Assembly: GCF_037203705.1 (NCBI RefSeq)
Contig: NZ_JBBCAT010000002.1
Coordinates: forward strand, 124,001-188,000
From: Prosthecomicrobium sp. N25
GTDB taxonomy: Bacteria > Pseudomonadota > Alphaproteobacteria > Rhizobiales > Ancalomicrobiaceae
Direction of reading: 5' to 3'
Length of the DNA stretch: 64,000 bases
Position numbers and translations under genes: made by a program. Of the stretch, positions 48,177 through 56,211 are shown one piece after another (the first letter of the stretch is position 1; the number at the start of each line of letters is the position of its first letter). The notes under the pieces were generated by a model. It did not search any database. It was not told the origin of the DNA and worked only from the letters and a program-made list of their open reading frames with translations.

Positions 48177-49009
48177 GGTGCCCTCCCCTCGATGTCGGCG
48201 AGGATGATATCCCGCAATTCGGGCGTCACGGTCGGGCGGAGGCCGAACCAGCGTTCGAAGCCGGGCACTGCCTGGTGCAGGAGCATGCCGAGCCCGTCGA
48301 CGGTGCGCAAGCCGCGGGCGCGGGCTGCGGCCAGCAAGGGCGTCTCGAGCGGCACATAGACGGCATCGGTGACGAGCACGTCCCCTGGCAACGGGGACAG
48401 GTCGATTTCCAGGTCGCCCTTGCCGGCCATGCCGAGCGAGGTCGTGTTGACCAGAAGGCGGCTGTCGCCCAGGAGCCCGGGCAGGTCCGGCCAGCCGTGG
48501 GCGGTCGTGCCGGAGCCGAAACGGCGGGCGAGCTCCTCGGCGCGGGCGAGCGTGCGGTTGACGAGGCGGACCGTGAAGCCCCGGCCGATCAGTCCCCAGG
48601 CGATCGCGCGGGCCGCCCCGCCGGCCCCGAGCACGACGGCGACGCCCGGGTCTCGGTCCCAACCTTCGGCACGGTCGTCGAGATTGGCGAGGAAGCCGAT
48701 CGCGTCCGTATTCGTGCCGCAGAGTTCTCCCCGCTCGATCCACAGGGTGTTCACGGCCCCTATCGCCTCGGCGGCGGGCTCGACCCGGGCGCAGGCGGCG
48801 AGCGCGGCCTCCTTGTGGGGGACGGTGACGTTGCAGCCGGCGAGCCCGGATCCGGGCAGTTCGGCGAAGAAGCGGGGGGCATCCTCGGGAGCGACGGCGA
48901 TGCGCTCGTAGGATCCGTCGATGCCGTACCGGCGAAGCCAATGACCATGGATGAGCGGCGAGCGGGAATGGGCGATGGGCCAGCCGATGACTGCGGCGCG
49001 GATGGTCAT
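48173..49009 (-). CDS. aroE: shikimate dehydrogenase (NADP+)
   Basis: Reduces 3-dehydroshikimate to shikimate in aromatic amino-acid synthesis. 278 residues. Marks: [25 protein letters not shown] (catalytic Lys), [16 protein letters not shown], glycine-rich [12 protein letters not shown] and the NRT motif binding NADP. ATG 49009 overlaps the maf stop by 4 bp (ATGA). Confidence 0.95.
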   Translation of the reverse strand: MTIRAAVIGWPIAHSRSPLIHGHWLRRYGIDGSYERIAVAPEDAPRFFAELPGSGLAGCNVTVPHKEAALAACARVEPAAEAIGAVNTLWIERGELCGTNTDAIGFLANLDDRAEGWDRDPGVAVVLGAGGAARAIAWGLIGRGFTVRLVNRTLARAEELARRFGSGTTAHGWPDLPGLLGDSRLLVNTTSLGMAGKGDLEIDLSPLPGDVLVTDAVYVPLETPLLAAARARGLRTVDGLGMLLHQAVPGFERWFGLRPTVTPELRDIILADIEGRAP

Positions 49010-49635
49010 GCGAAACTCTCCCCCGGGGCGTCGATCAGCCCGCGGCCGCGCAGCCAACCGAGGAGCGGCAGCATGGGAAGGCCCAGGACCGTGAAATAGT
49101 CACCCTCGATCGCCTCGAAGAGGCGGATGCCCAGGCCCTCGAGGTGGTAGCAGCCGACGCTGCCCAGGATCCCCTCCCCGGCCGCATCCAGATAGTCGTC
49201 GACGGCGGCGGGGTCGAGGGGACGCATCGTCAGGCGCGCGACCGACACGTGGCGCCAGACGACCACGCCCGCCTCGGCCGCGGCCACCGCGGCATGGAGC
49301 TCGTGAGTGCGGCCCTGCAGGCGGCCGAGCTGGCGGCAGGCCTCGGCGCGGGTCTCCGCCTTGACGAGGACTTCGGCGCCAAGGCCGAGCGTCTGGTCGG
49401 CGCCGAGCACGAGGCGGCCCGGCATCCGGGCCGAGACGGCGAGCGCCTTGGCCTCGGCCAAGTGCAGGGCGACCTCGCCCGGGCCGGCGCCGCGGGCCAG
49501 GAGAGGCGTCTCGACGGCGCGCTCGTCGACGCCGGCGCCGATGGCTTCGAAATCGAGGCCTGCGGCGCCGAGGAGCTTCATGCGGGCGGGGCTCCGGGAG
49601 GCGAGGACCAGGAGCGGGGCGGCGGCGCGGGTCAC
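49006..49635 (-). CDS. maf: Maf family nucleoside triphosphate pyrophosphatase
   Basis: Hydrolyses non-canonical or methylated nucleoside triphosphates; linked to septum control when overproduced. 209 residues. Marks: [25 protein letters not shown], and [19 protein letters not shown] at the C-terminus. The GTG start (49635) overlaps the ppsR stop (GTGA), so the block ppsR-maf-aroE-coaE is joined by three successive 4-bp overlaps. Confidence 0.93.
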   Translation of the reverse strand: MTRAAAPLLVLASRSPARMKLLGAAGLDFEAIGAGVDERAVETPLLARGAGPGEVALHLAEAKALAVSARMPGRLVLGADQTLGLGAEVLVKAETRAEACRQLGRLQGRTHELHAAVAAAEAGVVVWRHVSVARLTMRPLDPAAVDDYLDAAGEGILGSVGCYHLEGLGIRLFEAIEGDYFTVLGLPMLPLLGWLRGRGLIDAPGESFA

Positions 49636-50453
49636 TTCCGGTCCCTCTGCAGATTGATGATGGCGGCCGCCGTCTCCTCGATCGACCGGCGGGTCACGTC
49701 GATGATCGACCAGCCGTTGTCGGCGCAGAGCCGCCGCATCTGCGCGACCTCCTGCGCGATCGCCTGACGGTCGACGTAGCTCGTGTCGAAGCTGCGTCCG
49801 CCGAGCGCCAGGATGCGGTTCTCGCGGATCTGCGCGATGCGCTCGGGGCTCGCCACCAGGCCGACCACCAGCGGCTTCTCGGCGGCGAAGACCGATTCGG
49901 GGATGGGGACGCCGGGGACGAAGGGAATGTTCATCACCTTCACGCCGCGGTTGGCGAGGTAGATGGAGGTCGGGGTCTTGGAGGTGCGCGACACGCCGAT
50001 GATCACCACGTCGGCGTCGTCCGCATCCTCCGGGAGCTGCCCGTCGTCATGCACGAGGGTGAAGTTCATCGCGTCGATGCGGCGGAAATAGGTGGCGTCG
50101 AGTTCGTGCTGCGCGCCCGCGCGGTGGGTCTGGGCGACGTTCAGGTAGGTGCGGAAGACGTCGTGGACCGGGGCCAGGACCGACACGCAGGGCGCGCCCT
50201 GGTCGCGGCAGAAGCGTTCGAGCCGGGCCGAGAGGTCCTGGTTGACGAGGGTGTAGAGGACGATTCCCGGCGCGGCCTCGATCTCGATGAGCGCCCTGTC
50301 GAGCTGCCGGTCGCTGCGGACGAGGGGATGGACGTGCTCGATCGGCTCGATCGCCTCGTATTGCGCCGCGGCGGCGCGCGCGACGGTGATGAGCGTCTCG
50401 CCGGTGGAATCGGAAACCAGATGGAGATGGAAGTAGTTGGGCGCGTTCTGCAC
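49632..50453 (-). CDS. ppsR: pyruvate phosphate dikinase/PEP synthase regulatory protein (bifunctional kinase/phosphorylase, DUF299)
   Basis: Regulates PPDK or PEP synthase by ADP-dependent phosphorylation and phosphate-dependent dephosphorylation of a threonine. 273 residues. The N-terminal motif [15 protein letters not shown] and the P-loop [15 protein letters not shown] identify the family. The GTG start at 50453 is chosen because relatives begin a few residues before YFHLH; ATG 50522 would add 23 residues. It is the first gene left of the predicted origin, the position of the equivalent gene beside the Caulobacter origin. Confidence 0.9.
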   Translation of the reverse strand: MQNAPNYFHLHLVSDSTGETLITVARAAAAQYEAIEPIEHVHPLVRSDRQLDRALIEIEAAPGIVLYTLVNQDLSARLERFCRDQGAPCVSVLAPVHDVFRTYLNVAQTHRAGAQHELDATYFRRIDAMNFTLVHDDGQLPEDADDADVVIIGVSRTSKTPTSIYLANRGVKVMNIPFVPGVPIPESVFAAEKPLVVGLVASPERIAQIRENRILALGGRSFDTSYVDRQAIAQEVAQMRRLCADNGWSIIDVTRRSIEETAAAIINLQRDRK

Positions 50454-50627
50454 GGACTTGTCCCCAGCGCGCGGCGGGTCGGTGGGCAAAGGGCCGCCGA
50501 CCGGCCTCGCCCGTCCAGTCATACCGGTCGGCCAGCGGCGATCAACAGGGCGGTGGGCTGGGGACGAAAATACGGGTTTCTCCGGAGTCGGCCCGACCCC
50601 GTCGGACTCGCAGAGGTGGTCGACTCC

Positions 50628-50636
50628 TTCTCCACA
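50628..50636 (+). promoter_or_regulatory. DnaA-box-like sequence
   Basis: TTCTCCACA matches the DnaA box TTATCCACA at 8 of 9 positions. Weaker 7/9 matches occur at 50458-50466, 50770-50778 (reverse strand) and 50792-50800. Confidence 0.5.
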
Positions 50637-50656
50637 GGGGGGAGTCGCGGCGCGGC

Positions 50657-50700
50657 GGCGTTAACGGTCTGGTAAGAAAGGTAAATGAATGGTTAACGCC
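50657..50700. promoter_or_regulatory. AT-rich inverted repeat with two CtrA-box-like sites
   Basis: GGCGTTAAC (50657-50665) and GTTAACGCC (50692-50700) form a perfect 9-bp inverted repeat around 26 AT-rich bases. Within it, TTAA-N7-GTAA (50661-50675) and TAAA-N7-TTAA (50682-50696) each match the CtrA consensus TTAA-N7-TTAA at 7 of 8 positions. This would let CtrA block initiation. Confidence 0.55.
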
Positions 50701-50752
50701 GACGCTCGGGAAAACAGGGGGCCGCGTCGGCCGTCCGCGCCGGAGGGCGTCG

Positions 50753-50768
50753 AGTTTCACGTGAGTCA
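50753..50768. promoter_or_regulatory. degenerate parS-like site in the origin region (13/16)
   Basis: AGTTTCACGTGAGTCA matches the parS consensus at 13 of 16 positions and overlaps a GANTC site (50763-50767). Confidence 0.4.
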
Positions 50769-50819
50769 TTGTGGAGAGCCGCCGATCCCGGTAATCCACG
50801 GGCCAGACTCAACAACAGA

Positions 50820-50835
50820 TCTCTTCTCGAAGAGA
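50820..50835. other. inverted repeat upstream of hemE
   Basis: TCTCTTC (50820-50826), two bases, GAAGAGA (50829-50835), ending 37 bp before the hemE start. Could be an operator or a 5'-leader hairpin. Confidence 0.4.
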
Positions 50836-50872
50836 AATCTTTAGGGACGAGAAGGGACGAGGGACGTGCCCG

Positions 50873-51910
50873 ATGGCGAGGGAAGGCCGGAAGCTCCTGG
50901 CGGTGATCGAGGGGGAGAGCGTCTTCCCGCCGCCGATCTGGATCATGCGGCAGGCGGGCCGCTATCTGCCGGAGTACAGGGCAACGCGGGCGGAGGCGGG
51001 CGGGTTCCTGGACCTCTGCTACAACCCGCGGCTGGCGACCGAGGTCACCCTGCAGCCGATCCGGCGCTACGGCTTCGATGCGGCCATCCTGTTCTCCGAC
51101 ATCCTGGTGATGCCGGATGCGCTCGGGCAGCCGGTGCGCTTCGCCGAAGGCGAGGGACCGCTTCTCGATCCGATCCGGCTCGACGAGGTGGGACGGCTGG
51201 ATCCTTCCCGCATCGACGCGCACCTGGCGCCGGTTTTCGAGGCGGTCGCGTCCATCCGGGCGAAGCTGCCGGCCGAGACCACGCTTCTCGGCTTCTGCGG
51301 GGCCCCGTGGACGGTCGCCACCTACATGATCGCGGGACGGGGCACGCCCGACCAGGGACCCGCCCGGCGGGCCGCGCTGAGCGATCCTGAGGGCTTCCAA
51401 CGGCTGATGGATCTCCTGGTGGAGGCTTCGGTGCGCTACCTGGCCCGGCAGATCGAGGCCGGCGCGGACGCGGTACAGATCTTCGACAGCTGGGCGGGCG
51501 TGCTGGACGATCTGGAGTTCGGCCGCTGGGTGGTCGAGCCGAACCGGCGGATCGTTGAGGGGCTCAGGGCCCTCAAGCCCGAGGCGCGGGTGATCGGCTT
51601 CCCGAAGGGGGCCGGGGCCATGCTGGAGGACTACGTGAGCCGCACGGGCGTGGACGCGGTCGGGCTCGACTGGACGGTCCCCCTCTCGTACGCACGGGAT
51701 CGCCTCCAGCCCCGGACGGCGGTGCAGGGCAACCTCGACCCGCTCCGCGTGATCCTCGGCGGTCGGCCGATGGAGGAGGGCATCGACCGGATCCTCGCCG
51801 AGCTCGGACAGGGACGGCTGATCTTCAACCTCGGGCACGGAATCACGCCGGACGCCGATCCGGAGACGGTCGGACGGCTCGTCGAGCGCGTCCGCGCGGC
51901 GCGGCGCTGA
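50873..51910 (+). CDS. hemE: uroporphyrinogen decarboxylase
   Basis: Decarboxylates the four acetate side chains of uroporphyrinogen III to give coproporphyrinogen III in heme synthesis. 345 residues. Marks: [17 protein letters not shown] near the N-terminus (active-site Arg residues), [14 protein letters not shown] (essential Asp), [19 protein letters not shown] and FNLGHGI at the end. ATG 50873 with GAGGGAC upstream. First gene right of the predicted origin, followed by hemJ after 13 bp. Confidence 0.96.
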   Translation: MAREGRKLLAVIEGESVFPPPIWIMRQAGRYLPEYRATRAEAGGFLDLCYNPRLATEVTLQPIRRYGFDAAILFSDILVMPDALGQPVRFAEGEGPLLDPIRLDEVGRLDPSRIDAHLAPVFEAVASIRAKLPAETTLLGFCGAPWTVATYMIAGRGTPDQGPARRAALSDPEGFQRLMDLLVEASVRYLARQIEAGADAVQIFDSWAGVLDDLEFGRWVVEPNRRIVEGLRALKPEARVIGFPKGAGAMLEDYVSRTGVDAVGLDWTVPLSYARDRLQPRTAVQGNLDPLRVILGGRPMEEGIDRILAELGQGRLIFNLGHGITPDADPETVGRLVERVRAARR

Positions 51911-51923
51911 GGGGCGGCCTGCC

Positions 51924-52463
51924 ATGACCGTTCGGGACGAGACGACGGCCGGCAAGGCCAATCCGGGGCTCAGGGCCATGGTGGCGCTGGTCATCACCGT
52001 GGCGCTCTTCGGTGCCCTGGCCTGGGTCGCGCCCACCGGGGCCTACGACTGGGTCAAGGCGCTGCACGTGATCGCCATCATCTCCTGGATGGCCGGGATG
52101 CTATATCTGCCGCGGCTCTTCGTGAACCATTGCGGCGTGGCGGTCGGCTCGCCCGAATCGCAGTTGCTCAAGGGCATGGAGCGCCGCCTTCTGCGCATCA
52201 TCGTCAATCCGGCGATGACGCTCGCCTGGGTGTCGGGGATCTGGATCGCCTGGAACGGTGCCTGGCTGAAGTCCGGCTGGTTCCACGGCAAGCTGCTGCT
52301 GGTCCTGCTGCTGTCGGGCGCGCACGGCTACTTCTCGGCGGCCGTCCGCAAGTTCGCCGAGGATCGCAACACCGTCTCCGAGCGCCACTGGCGCATGATC
52401 AACGAGATTCCGGCAGTGCTGATGATCGGGATCGTGATCCTCGTGGTCGTCAAGCCCTTCTGA
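51924..52463 (+). CDS. hemJ: protoporphyrinogen IX oxidase HemJ (membrane)
   Basis: Membrane protoporphyrinogen oxidase of the HemJ type, the penultimate step of heme synthesis, using heme as cofactor. 179 residues, four to five membrane helices. The conserved His H48 (ALHVIAIISWMAGMLYLPRLFV) and Lys K123 (FHGKLLLVLLLSGAHGYF) that define HemJ are present. The first 38 residues, including a membrane segment, extend beyond the commonest N-terminus. Forms hemE-hemJ with the preceding gene. Confidence 0.92.
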   Translation: MTVRDETTAGKANPGLRAMVALVITVALFGALAWVAPTGAYDWVKALHVIAIISWMAGMLYLPRLFVNHCGVAVGSPESQLLKGMERRLLRIIVNPAMTLAWVSGIWIAWNGAWLKSGWFHGKLLLVLLLSGAHGYFSAAVRKFAEDRNTVSERHWRMINEIPAVLMIGIVILVVVKPF

Positions 52464-52529
52464 GCCGATGCTCGTGTGGTGCGTGAACGCGTCCCGCCGG
52501 GCAGGGGCACTGAAACTTCGGCGGGGGGC

Positions 52530-52558
52530 TTGTTCGAATCCTCCGGCGCGACTAAATT
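52530..52558 (+). promoter_or_regulatory. candidate promoter in the rho leader
   Basis: TTGTTC (52530-52535), 17 bp, TAAATT (52553-52558), inside the 294-bp gap between hemJ and rho. If used it would give rho a 5' leader of about 190 nt. Nothing else in the gap looks coding or structured. Confidence 0.35.
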
Positions 52559-52757
52559 CCCCGCGCCTCGCACTTCCCGAGAGACGGTCGGGCGGCACCC
52601 ATCGGTCGCCGGCCCGACGCCACCGGAACAGATGTTCCGAGCGCGCGCTCCGTTTCTCTCGTTCCCCACCGTCCCGTTCCGATCCCTGTCCCCCCGTATC
52701 GGAACTCTCGCCGATCGGCCTCGCTTCAGGACGGCCCTGCCGAAAGAACCCCCGCCT

Positions 52758-54023
52758 ATGCAGCAGTTGAAACTCCAGGACCTCAAGTCGAAATCGCCCA
52801 CCGAACTGCTCGCCTTCGCGGAGGAGCTGGAGGTGGAGAACGCCAGCACGATGCGCAAGCAGGAGCTGATGTTCGCCATTCTGAAGCAGCTCGCGGCGCA
52901 GGACGTGGAGATCATCGGCGAGGGCGTCGTCGAAGTGCTGCAGGACGGGTTCGGGTTCCTGCGGTCCCCCGATGCGAACTACCTGCCCGGTCCGGACGAC
53001 ATCTACGTCTCGCCCTCCCAGATCCGCCGCTTCTCGCTCAGGACCGGCGATACGGTCGAAGGGCATATCCGCAGTCCGAAGGAAGGCGAGCGCTACTTCG
53101 CGCTCCTGAAGGTCAACACGATCAACTTCGAGGATCCCGACAAGGCGCGTCACAAGGTCCACTTCGACAACCTGACGCCGCTCTATCCGGACGAGCGCTT
53201 CAAGATGGAGCTCGACGAGCCGATCTCGAAGGACATGTCGGCGCGGGTGATCGACATCGTGGCACCCCTCGGCAAGGGACAGCGCGCCCTCATCGTGGCG
53301 CCGCCGCGCACCGGCAAGACGGTGCTCCTGCAGAACATCGCGCGATCGATCACGACCAACCACCCGGAGTGTTACCTCATCGTGCTGCTCATCGACGAGC
53401 GGCCCGAGGAAGTGACCGACATGCAGCGCACCGTGAAGGGCGAGGTCGTCTCCTCGACCTTCGACGAGCCGGCCATCCGCCACGTGCAGGTCGCCGAGAT
53501 GGTGATCGAGAAGGCCAAGCGGCTGGTCGAGCATGGGCGCGACGTGATCATCCTGCTCGATTCCATCACGCGACTCGGGCGCGCCTACAACACGGTCGTG
53601 CCCTCCTCCGGCAAGGTGCTCACGGGCGGCGTGGACGCCAATGCGCTGCAGAGGCCGAAGCGCTTCTTCGGTGCGGCCCGGAACATCGAGGAGGGCGGCT
53701 CGCTGACCATCATCGCGACGGCGCTGATCGACACGGGCAGCCGCATGGACGAGGTGATCTTCGAGGAGTTCAAGGGCACCGGCAACTCGGAGCTCATCCT
53801 CGACCGCAAGGTGGCCGACAAGCGCACCTTCCCGTCGATGGACATCACGCGGTCGGGCACCCGCAAGGAGGAGCTCCTCGTGCCCTCCGACGTGCTCAAG
53901 AAGACCTACGTGCTGCGGCGCATCCTCACGCCGATGGGCACTGTCGACGCGATCGAGTTCTTGCTCGACAAGCTGCGGCAGACCAAGACGAACGCGGATT
54001 TCTTCGATTCCATGAACACCTGA
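52758..54023 (+). CDS. rho: transcription termination factor Rho
   Basis: Hexameric RNA-dependent ATPase/translocase that releases RNA from stalled polymerase. 421 residues. N-terminal helical domain ([21 protein letters not shown]), RNA-binding cold-shock fold ([23 protein letters not shown] cut at residue 90), Walker A PPRTGKT with K187, Walker [12 protein letters not shown]-loop [13 protein letters not shown] and R-loop. Start ATG 52758 is the family start; the open frame to 52476 is the leader. No insertion domain. Ends before a 10-bp hairpin. Confidence 0.97.
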   Translation: MQQLKLQDLKSKSPTELLAFAEELEVENASTMRKQELMFAILKQLAAQDVEIIGEGVVEVLQDGFGFLRSPDANYLPGPDDIYVSPSQIRRFSLRTGDTVEGHIRSPKEGERYFALLKVNTINFEDPDKARHKVHFDNLTPLYPDERFKMELDEPISKDMSARVIDIVAPLGKGQRALIVAPPRTGKTVLLQNIARSITTNHPECYLIVLLIDERPEEVTDMQRTVKGEVVSSTFDEPAIRHVQVAEMVIEKAKRLVEHGRDVIILLDSITRLGRAYNTVVPSSGKVLTGGVDANALQRPKRFFGAARNIEEGGSLTIIATALIDTGSRMDEVIFEEFKGTGNSELILDRKVADKRTFPSMDITRSGTRKEELLVPSDVLKKTYVLRRILTPMGTVDAIEFLLDKLRQTKTNADFFDSMNT

Positions 54024-54040
54024 GGCGCTCGGGCCCCACG

Positions 54041-54056
54041 CGATTCACGTGGAACA
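54041..54056. promoter_or_regulatory. degenerate parS-like site downstream of rho (13/16)
   Basis: CGATTCACGTGGAACA matches parS at 13 of 16 positions and overlaps a GANTC (54042-54046). It lies 18 bp after the rho stop. Confidence 0.4.
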
Positions 54057-54077
54057 CTGATCGATTCGGAGATGCAA

Positions 54078-54103
54078 CGAAACCCGGTCCCGGCCGGGTT
54101 TCG
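54078..54103. terminator. hairpin terminator between convergent rho and DUF255 gene
   Basis: CGAAACCCGG (54078-54087), loop TCCCGG, CCGGGTTTCG (54094-54103). The perfect 10-bp stem carries A/T at its base on both sides, so it could serve both convergent transcripts, although no long T-run follows. Confidence 0.65.
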
Positions 54104-54128
54104 TCCATTTGGAGAGGAGCCCTGCTCC

Positions 54129-56183
54129 TCAGCCCGGCGATGCGGCCCTGTCGGGCGCCACGACCGGCACGGCGGACAGAAGAGCCTGGAGCCGGTCCGG
54201 GTCGGTGGTCGGCAGCGAACAGGCGTTGGCCCTGCACACATAGACGGTGGCCCGGCCCTCGAGCGCCTCGCGACCCTGGGCCGGATGGTCGGCCGGCAGA
54301 CCGGCCGTCGAGCGCAGCGGCAGGGCGACGACGCGCCGGTCCGCTGCACCGGCGATCACCCGCAGGAGCGCACGGGGGTCCGTAGCTTCCGGTGCGATCA
54401 GCACGGCCTCGATCGGCTCGAGACGGGTGTCCAGGGCATTCAGCAGCGAGGCCGTGCCATAGACGTTGGCCAGGATGTCCCCCGAGAAGGCCGTCAGGAG
54501 ACGATCCGCCCGCTCGCGGTAGCGGTCCTCGCCGGTCAGGATCCACAGGCGCACGAGGCACTCGGCCATGAGGCCGTTCGGGTTCGGAGTCGCCTCGTCG
54601 AGGGGGGACTTGGGTCGCGTGATCAACGCCTCGGCGTCGTCGGCGGTCAGGAAGTAGCCGCCGGTCCTGTCGTCCCAGTGGTGGGCATGGAGAGCTTCCG
54701 CGAAGCCGACCGCATCGGTGAGGTAGGCGGGCTCGGTGGTCGCCGCGAACAGCGCCAGGGAGGCGGAAGTCAGAGCGGCGTGGTCGCTGGAAAGGCCCGG
54801 GAAGATCAGCTGTCCGCCGCGCCAGCTGTGGCCGAGGCGATCCTGCCGCGTCATCGTACCGGTGACGAACGCGTAGCAGCGCTTGGCGAGGTCAAGCCAG
54901 TCGGGGCGGTCCAACACCGCGGCGGCCCGTGCCAGCGCCGCGATGGCGAGACCGTTCCAGTCTGCCAGAACCTTGTCGTCGAGCCCCGGGCGAATGCGGT
55001 CGGCGCGGCGTCGGAGCAGGAGTTCGTGGGCTGCGGCGAGGCGGGCCTCCTCTTCGGCCCCGCGACGTTCGAGGGCGCCGAGGCGGTTGAGGATCACCTT
55101 TCCTTCCCAGTTGCCGGCGGGCGTGACGTCGTAGACGGCCTTGAACAGGGGAGCCTCCGGGCCGAGCACCGCGTCGATCTCGGCCTCCGTCCAGACGTAG
55201 AACCGGCCCTCTTCGCCTTCCGAATCGGCGTCCAGGCTGGACGCGAAGGCGCCTTCGGGGGTGAGCATCTCCCGCTCGAGCCATCCGACCGTCTCTTCGA
55301 TTCGGATCCGGAACAAGGGATCCCCGGTCCGACACCAGGCGACGGTGAGGAGGTCGACGAGCTGGGCGTTGTCGTAGAGCATCTTTTCGAAATGGGGGAC
55401 CAGCCACCGGTCGTCGACGGCGTATCGCGCGAAACCTCCGCCGAGGTGGTCGTAGATGCCGCCCTGGCAGAGTTGGCGCAGGGTCAGAAGGACTTGGTCG
55501 ATCGGCTTGGAGTCCCCGGTCCGATGGCCGGCGCGCCAGAGGAGGTCGAGCAAGGCGGCCTGCGGGAACTTGGGCGCACCCCGGGTGCCGCCGGTGACCG
55601 GGTCCATCAGGCCGAGGAGGCGGGCGCCGGCCTCGTCGAGCAGGCCGCGGTGGAGGGCCACGCCCGAGCGCGCCCGCGCCTCGATGGCGGCGGTGAGAGC
55701 CGTCCGGTTCGCCTCCACCCTGTCGGGCTCCTCGCGGAAGACGCGGGCGACCTCCTGCATGACCTGGATGAAGCCGGGCCGCCCGTAGCGGGCCTCCTTG
55801 GGGAAGTAGGTGCCGCCCCAGACCGGACCGCCGTCCGGCGTCAGGAACATGGTGAGGGGCCAGCCGCCCTGCTGCCCGAGCGCGTGCAGCGCGGCCATGT
55901 AGATCTGGTCGACGTCGGGGCGCTCCTCGCGATCGACCTTGATGTTCACGAACAACCGGTTCATGACGTCGGCGACGGCCGGATCCTCGAAGGACTCGTG
56001 CGCCATGACGTGGCACCAGTGGCATGCCGCGTAGCCGACGGAGAGGAGAATGGGTCGTCCGGTCTCCCGCGCCTCCGCCAGCGCCTCCGGCCCCCACGGG
56101 CGCCAGTGGACCGGATTGCCGGCGTGTTGCCTGAGGTAGGGGCTCTGCGCTTGGTCGAGGAGATTGCGGGGGGCGAGCGGCAC
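54129..56183 (-). CDS. thioredoxin-domain protein of the DUF255/YyaL family
   Basis: 684-residue protein. N-terminal DUF255 thioredoxin-like domain with C54-H-W-C57 (GYAACHWCHVMAHESFED), then an (alpha/alpha)6-barrel glycosidase-like domain through the middle and C-terminus (GGIYDHLGGGFARYAVD, PHFEKMLYDNAQL, DKVLADWNGLAI). Related proteins include YyaL and human SPATA20; a redox or sugar-processing role is unproven. Start GTG 56183 with GGGAG about 9 bp upstream. It runs opposite to its neighbours and interrupts the usual rho-mnmE adjacency; its start is only 28 bp from that of mnmE. Confidence 0.88.
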   Translation of the reverse strand: MPLAPRNLLDQAQSPYLRQHAGNPVHWRPWGPEALAEARETGRPILLSVGYAACHWCHVMAHESFEDPAVADVMNRLFVNIKVDREERPDVDQIYMAALHALGQQGGWPLTMFLTPDGGPVWGGTYFPKEARYGRPGFIQVMQEVARVFREEPDRVEANRTALTAAIEARARSGVALHRGLLDEAGARLLGLMDPVTGGTRGAPKFPQAALLDLLWRAGHRTGDSKPIDQVLLTLRQLCQGGIYDHLGGGFARYAVDDRWLVPHFEKMLYDNAQLVDLLTVAWCRTGDPLFRIRIEETVGWLEREMLTPEGAFASSLDADSEGEEGRFYVWTEAEIDAVLGPEAPLFKAVYDVTPAGNWEGKVILNRLGALERRGAEEEARLAAAHELLLRRRADRIRPGLDDKVLADWNGLAIAALARAAAVLDRPDWLDLAKRCYAFVTGTMTRQDRLGHSWRGGQLIFPGLSSDHAALTSASLALFAATTEPAYLTDAVGFAEALHAHHWDDRTGGYFLTADDAEALITRPKSPLDEATPNPNGLMAECLVRLWILTGEDRYRERADRLLTAFSGDILANVYGTASLLNALDTRLEPIEAVLIAPEATDPRALLRVIAGAADRRVVALPLRSTAGLPADHPAQGREALEGRATVYVCRANACSLPTTDPDRLQALLSAVPVVAPDRAASPG

Positions 56184-56211
56184 GACGGTTCTCCCAGGAG
56201 GTTCGGCCTGA

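Larger units (their letters stand above)
50454..50872. other. oriC: predicted chromosomal replication origin (oriC), ppsR-hemE intergenic region
   Basis: The only gene-free stretch over 300 bp in the window. Its place between ppsR and hemE matches the origin position known in Caulobacter and related alphaproteobacteria. It contains one 8/9 and several 7/9 DnaA-box-like sequences, an AT-rich core bounded by a 9-bp inverted repeat (50657-50700) with two near-consensus CtrA sites, six GANTC (CcrM) sites between 50585 and 50810, and a degenerate parS. Flanking genes diverge from it. No ORF in it looks coding. Confidence 0.75.

Noticed and set aside
50542-50799. 85-codon minus-strand ORF in the ppsR-hemE gap
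   Set aside because: Covers the AT-rich origin core, low-complexity Arg/Pro-rich product, no Shine-Dalgarno sequence.
52530-52545. TTCGAATCC resembling a tRNA T-loop upstream of rho
   Set aside because: The flanking bases do not form a T-stem, and no matching acceptor, D or anticodon arms are present upstream.
52468-52770. 100-codon ORF from ATG 52468 overlapping the rho start
   Set aside because: No ribosome site, Arg/Ser/Pro-rich composition and no homology; more likely leader sequence than a real upstream gene.
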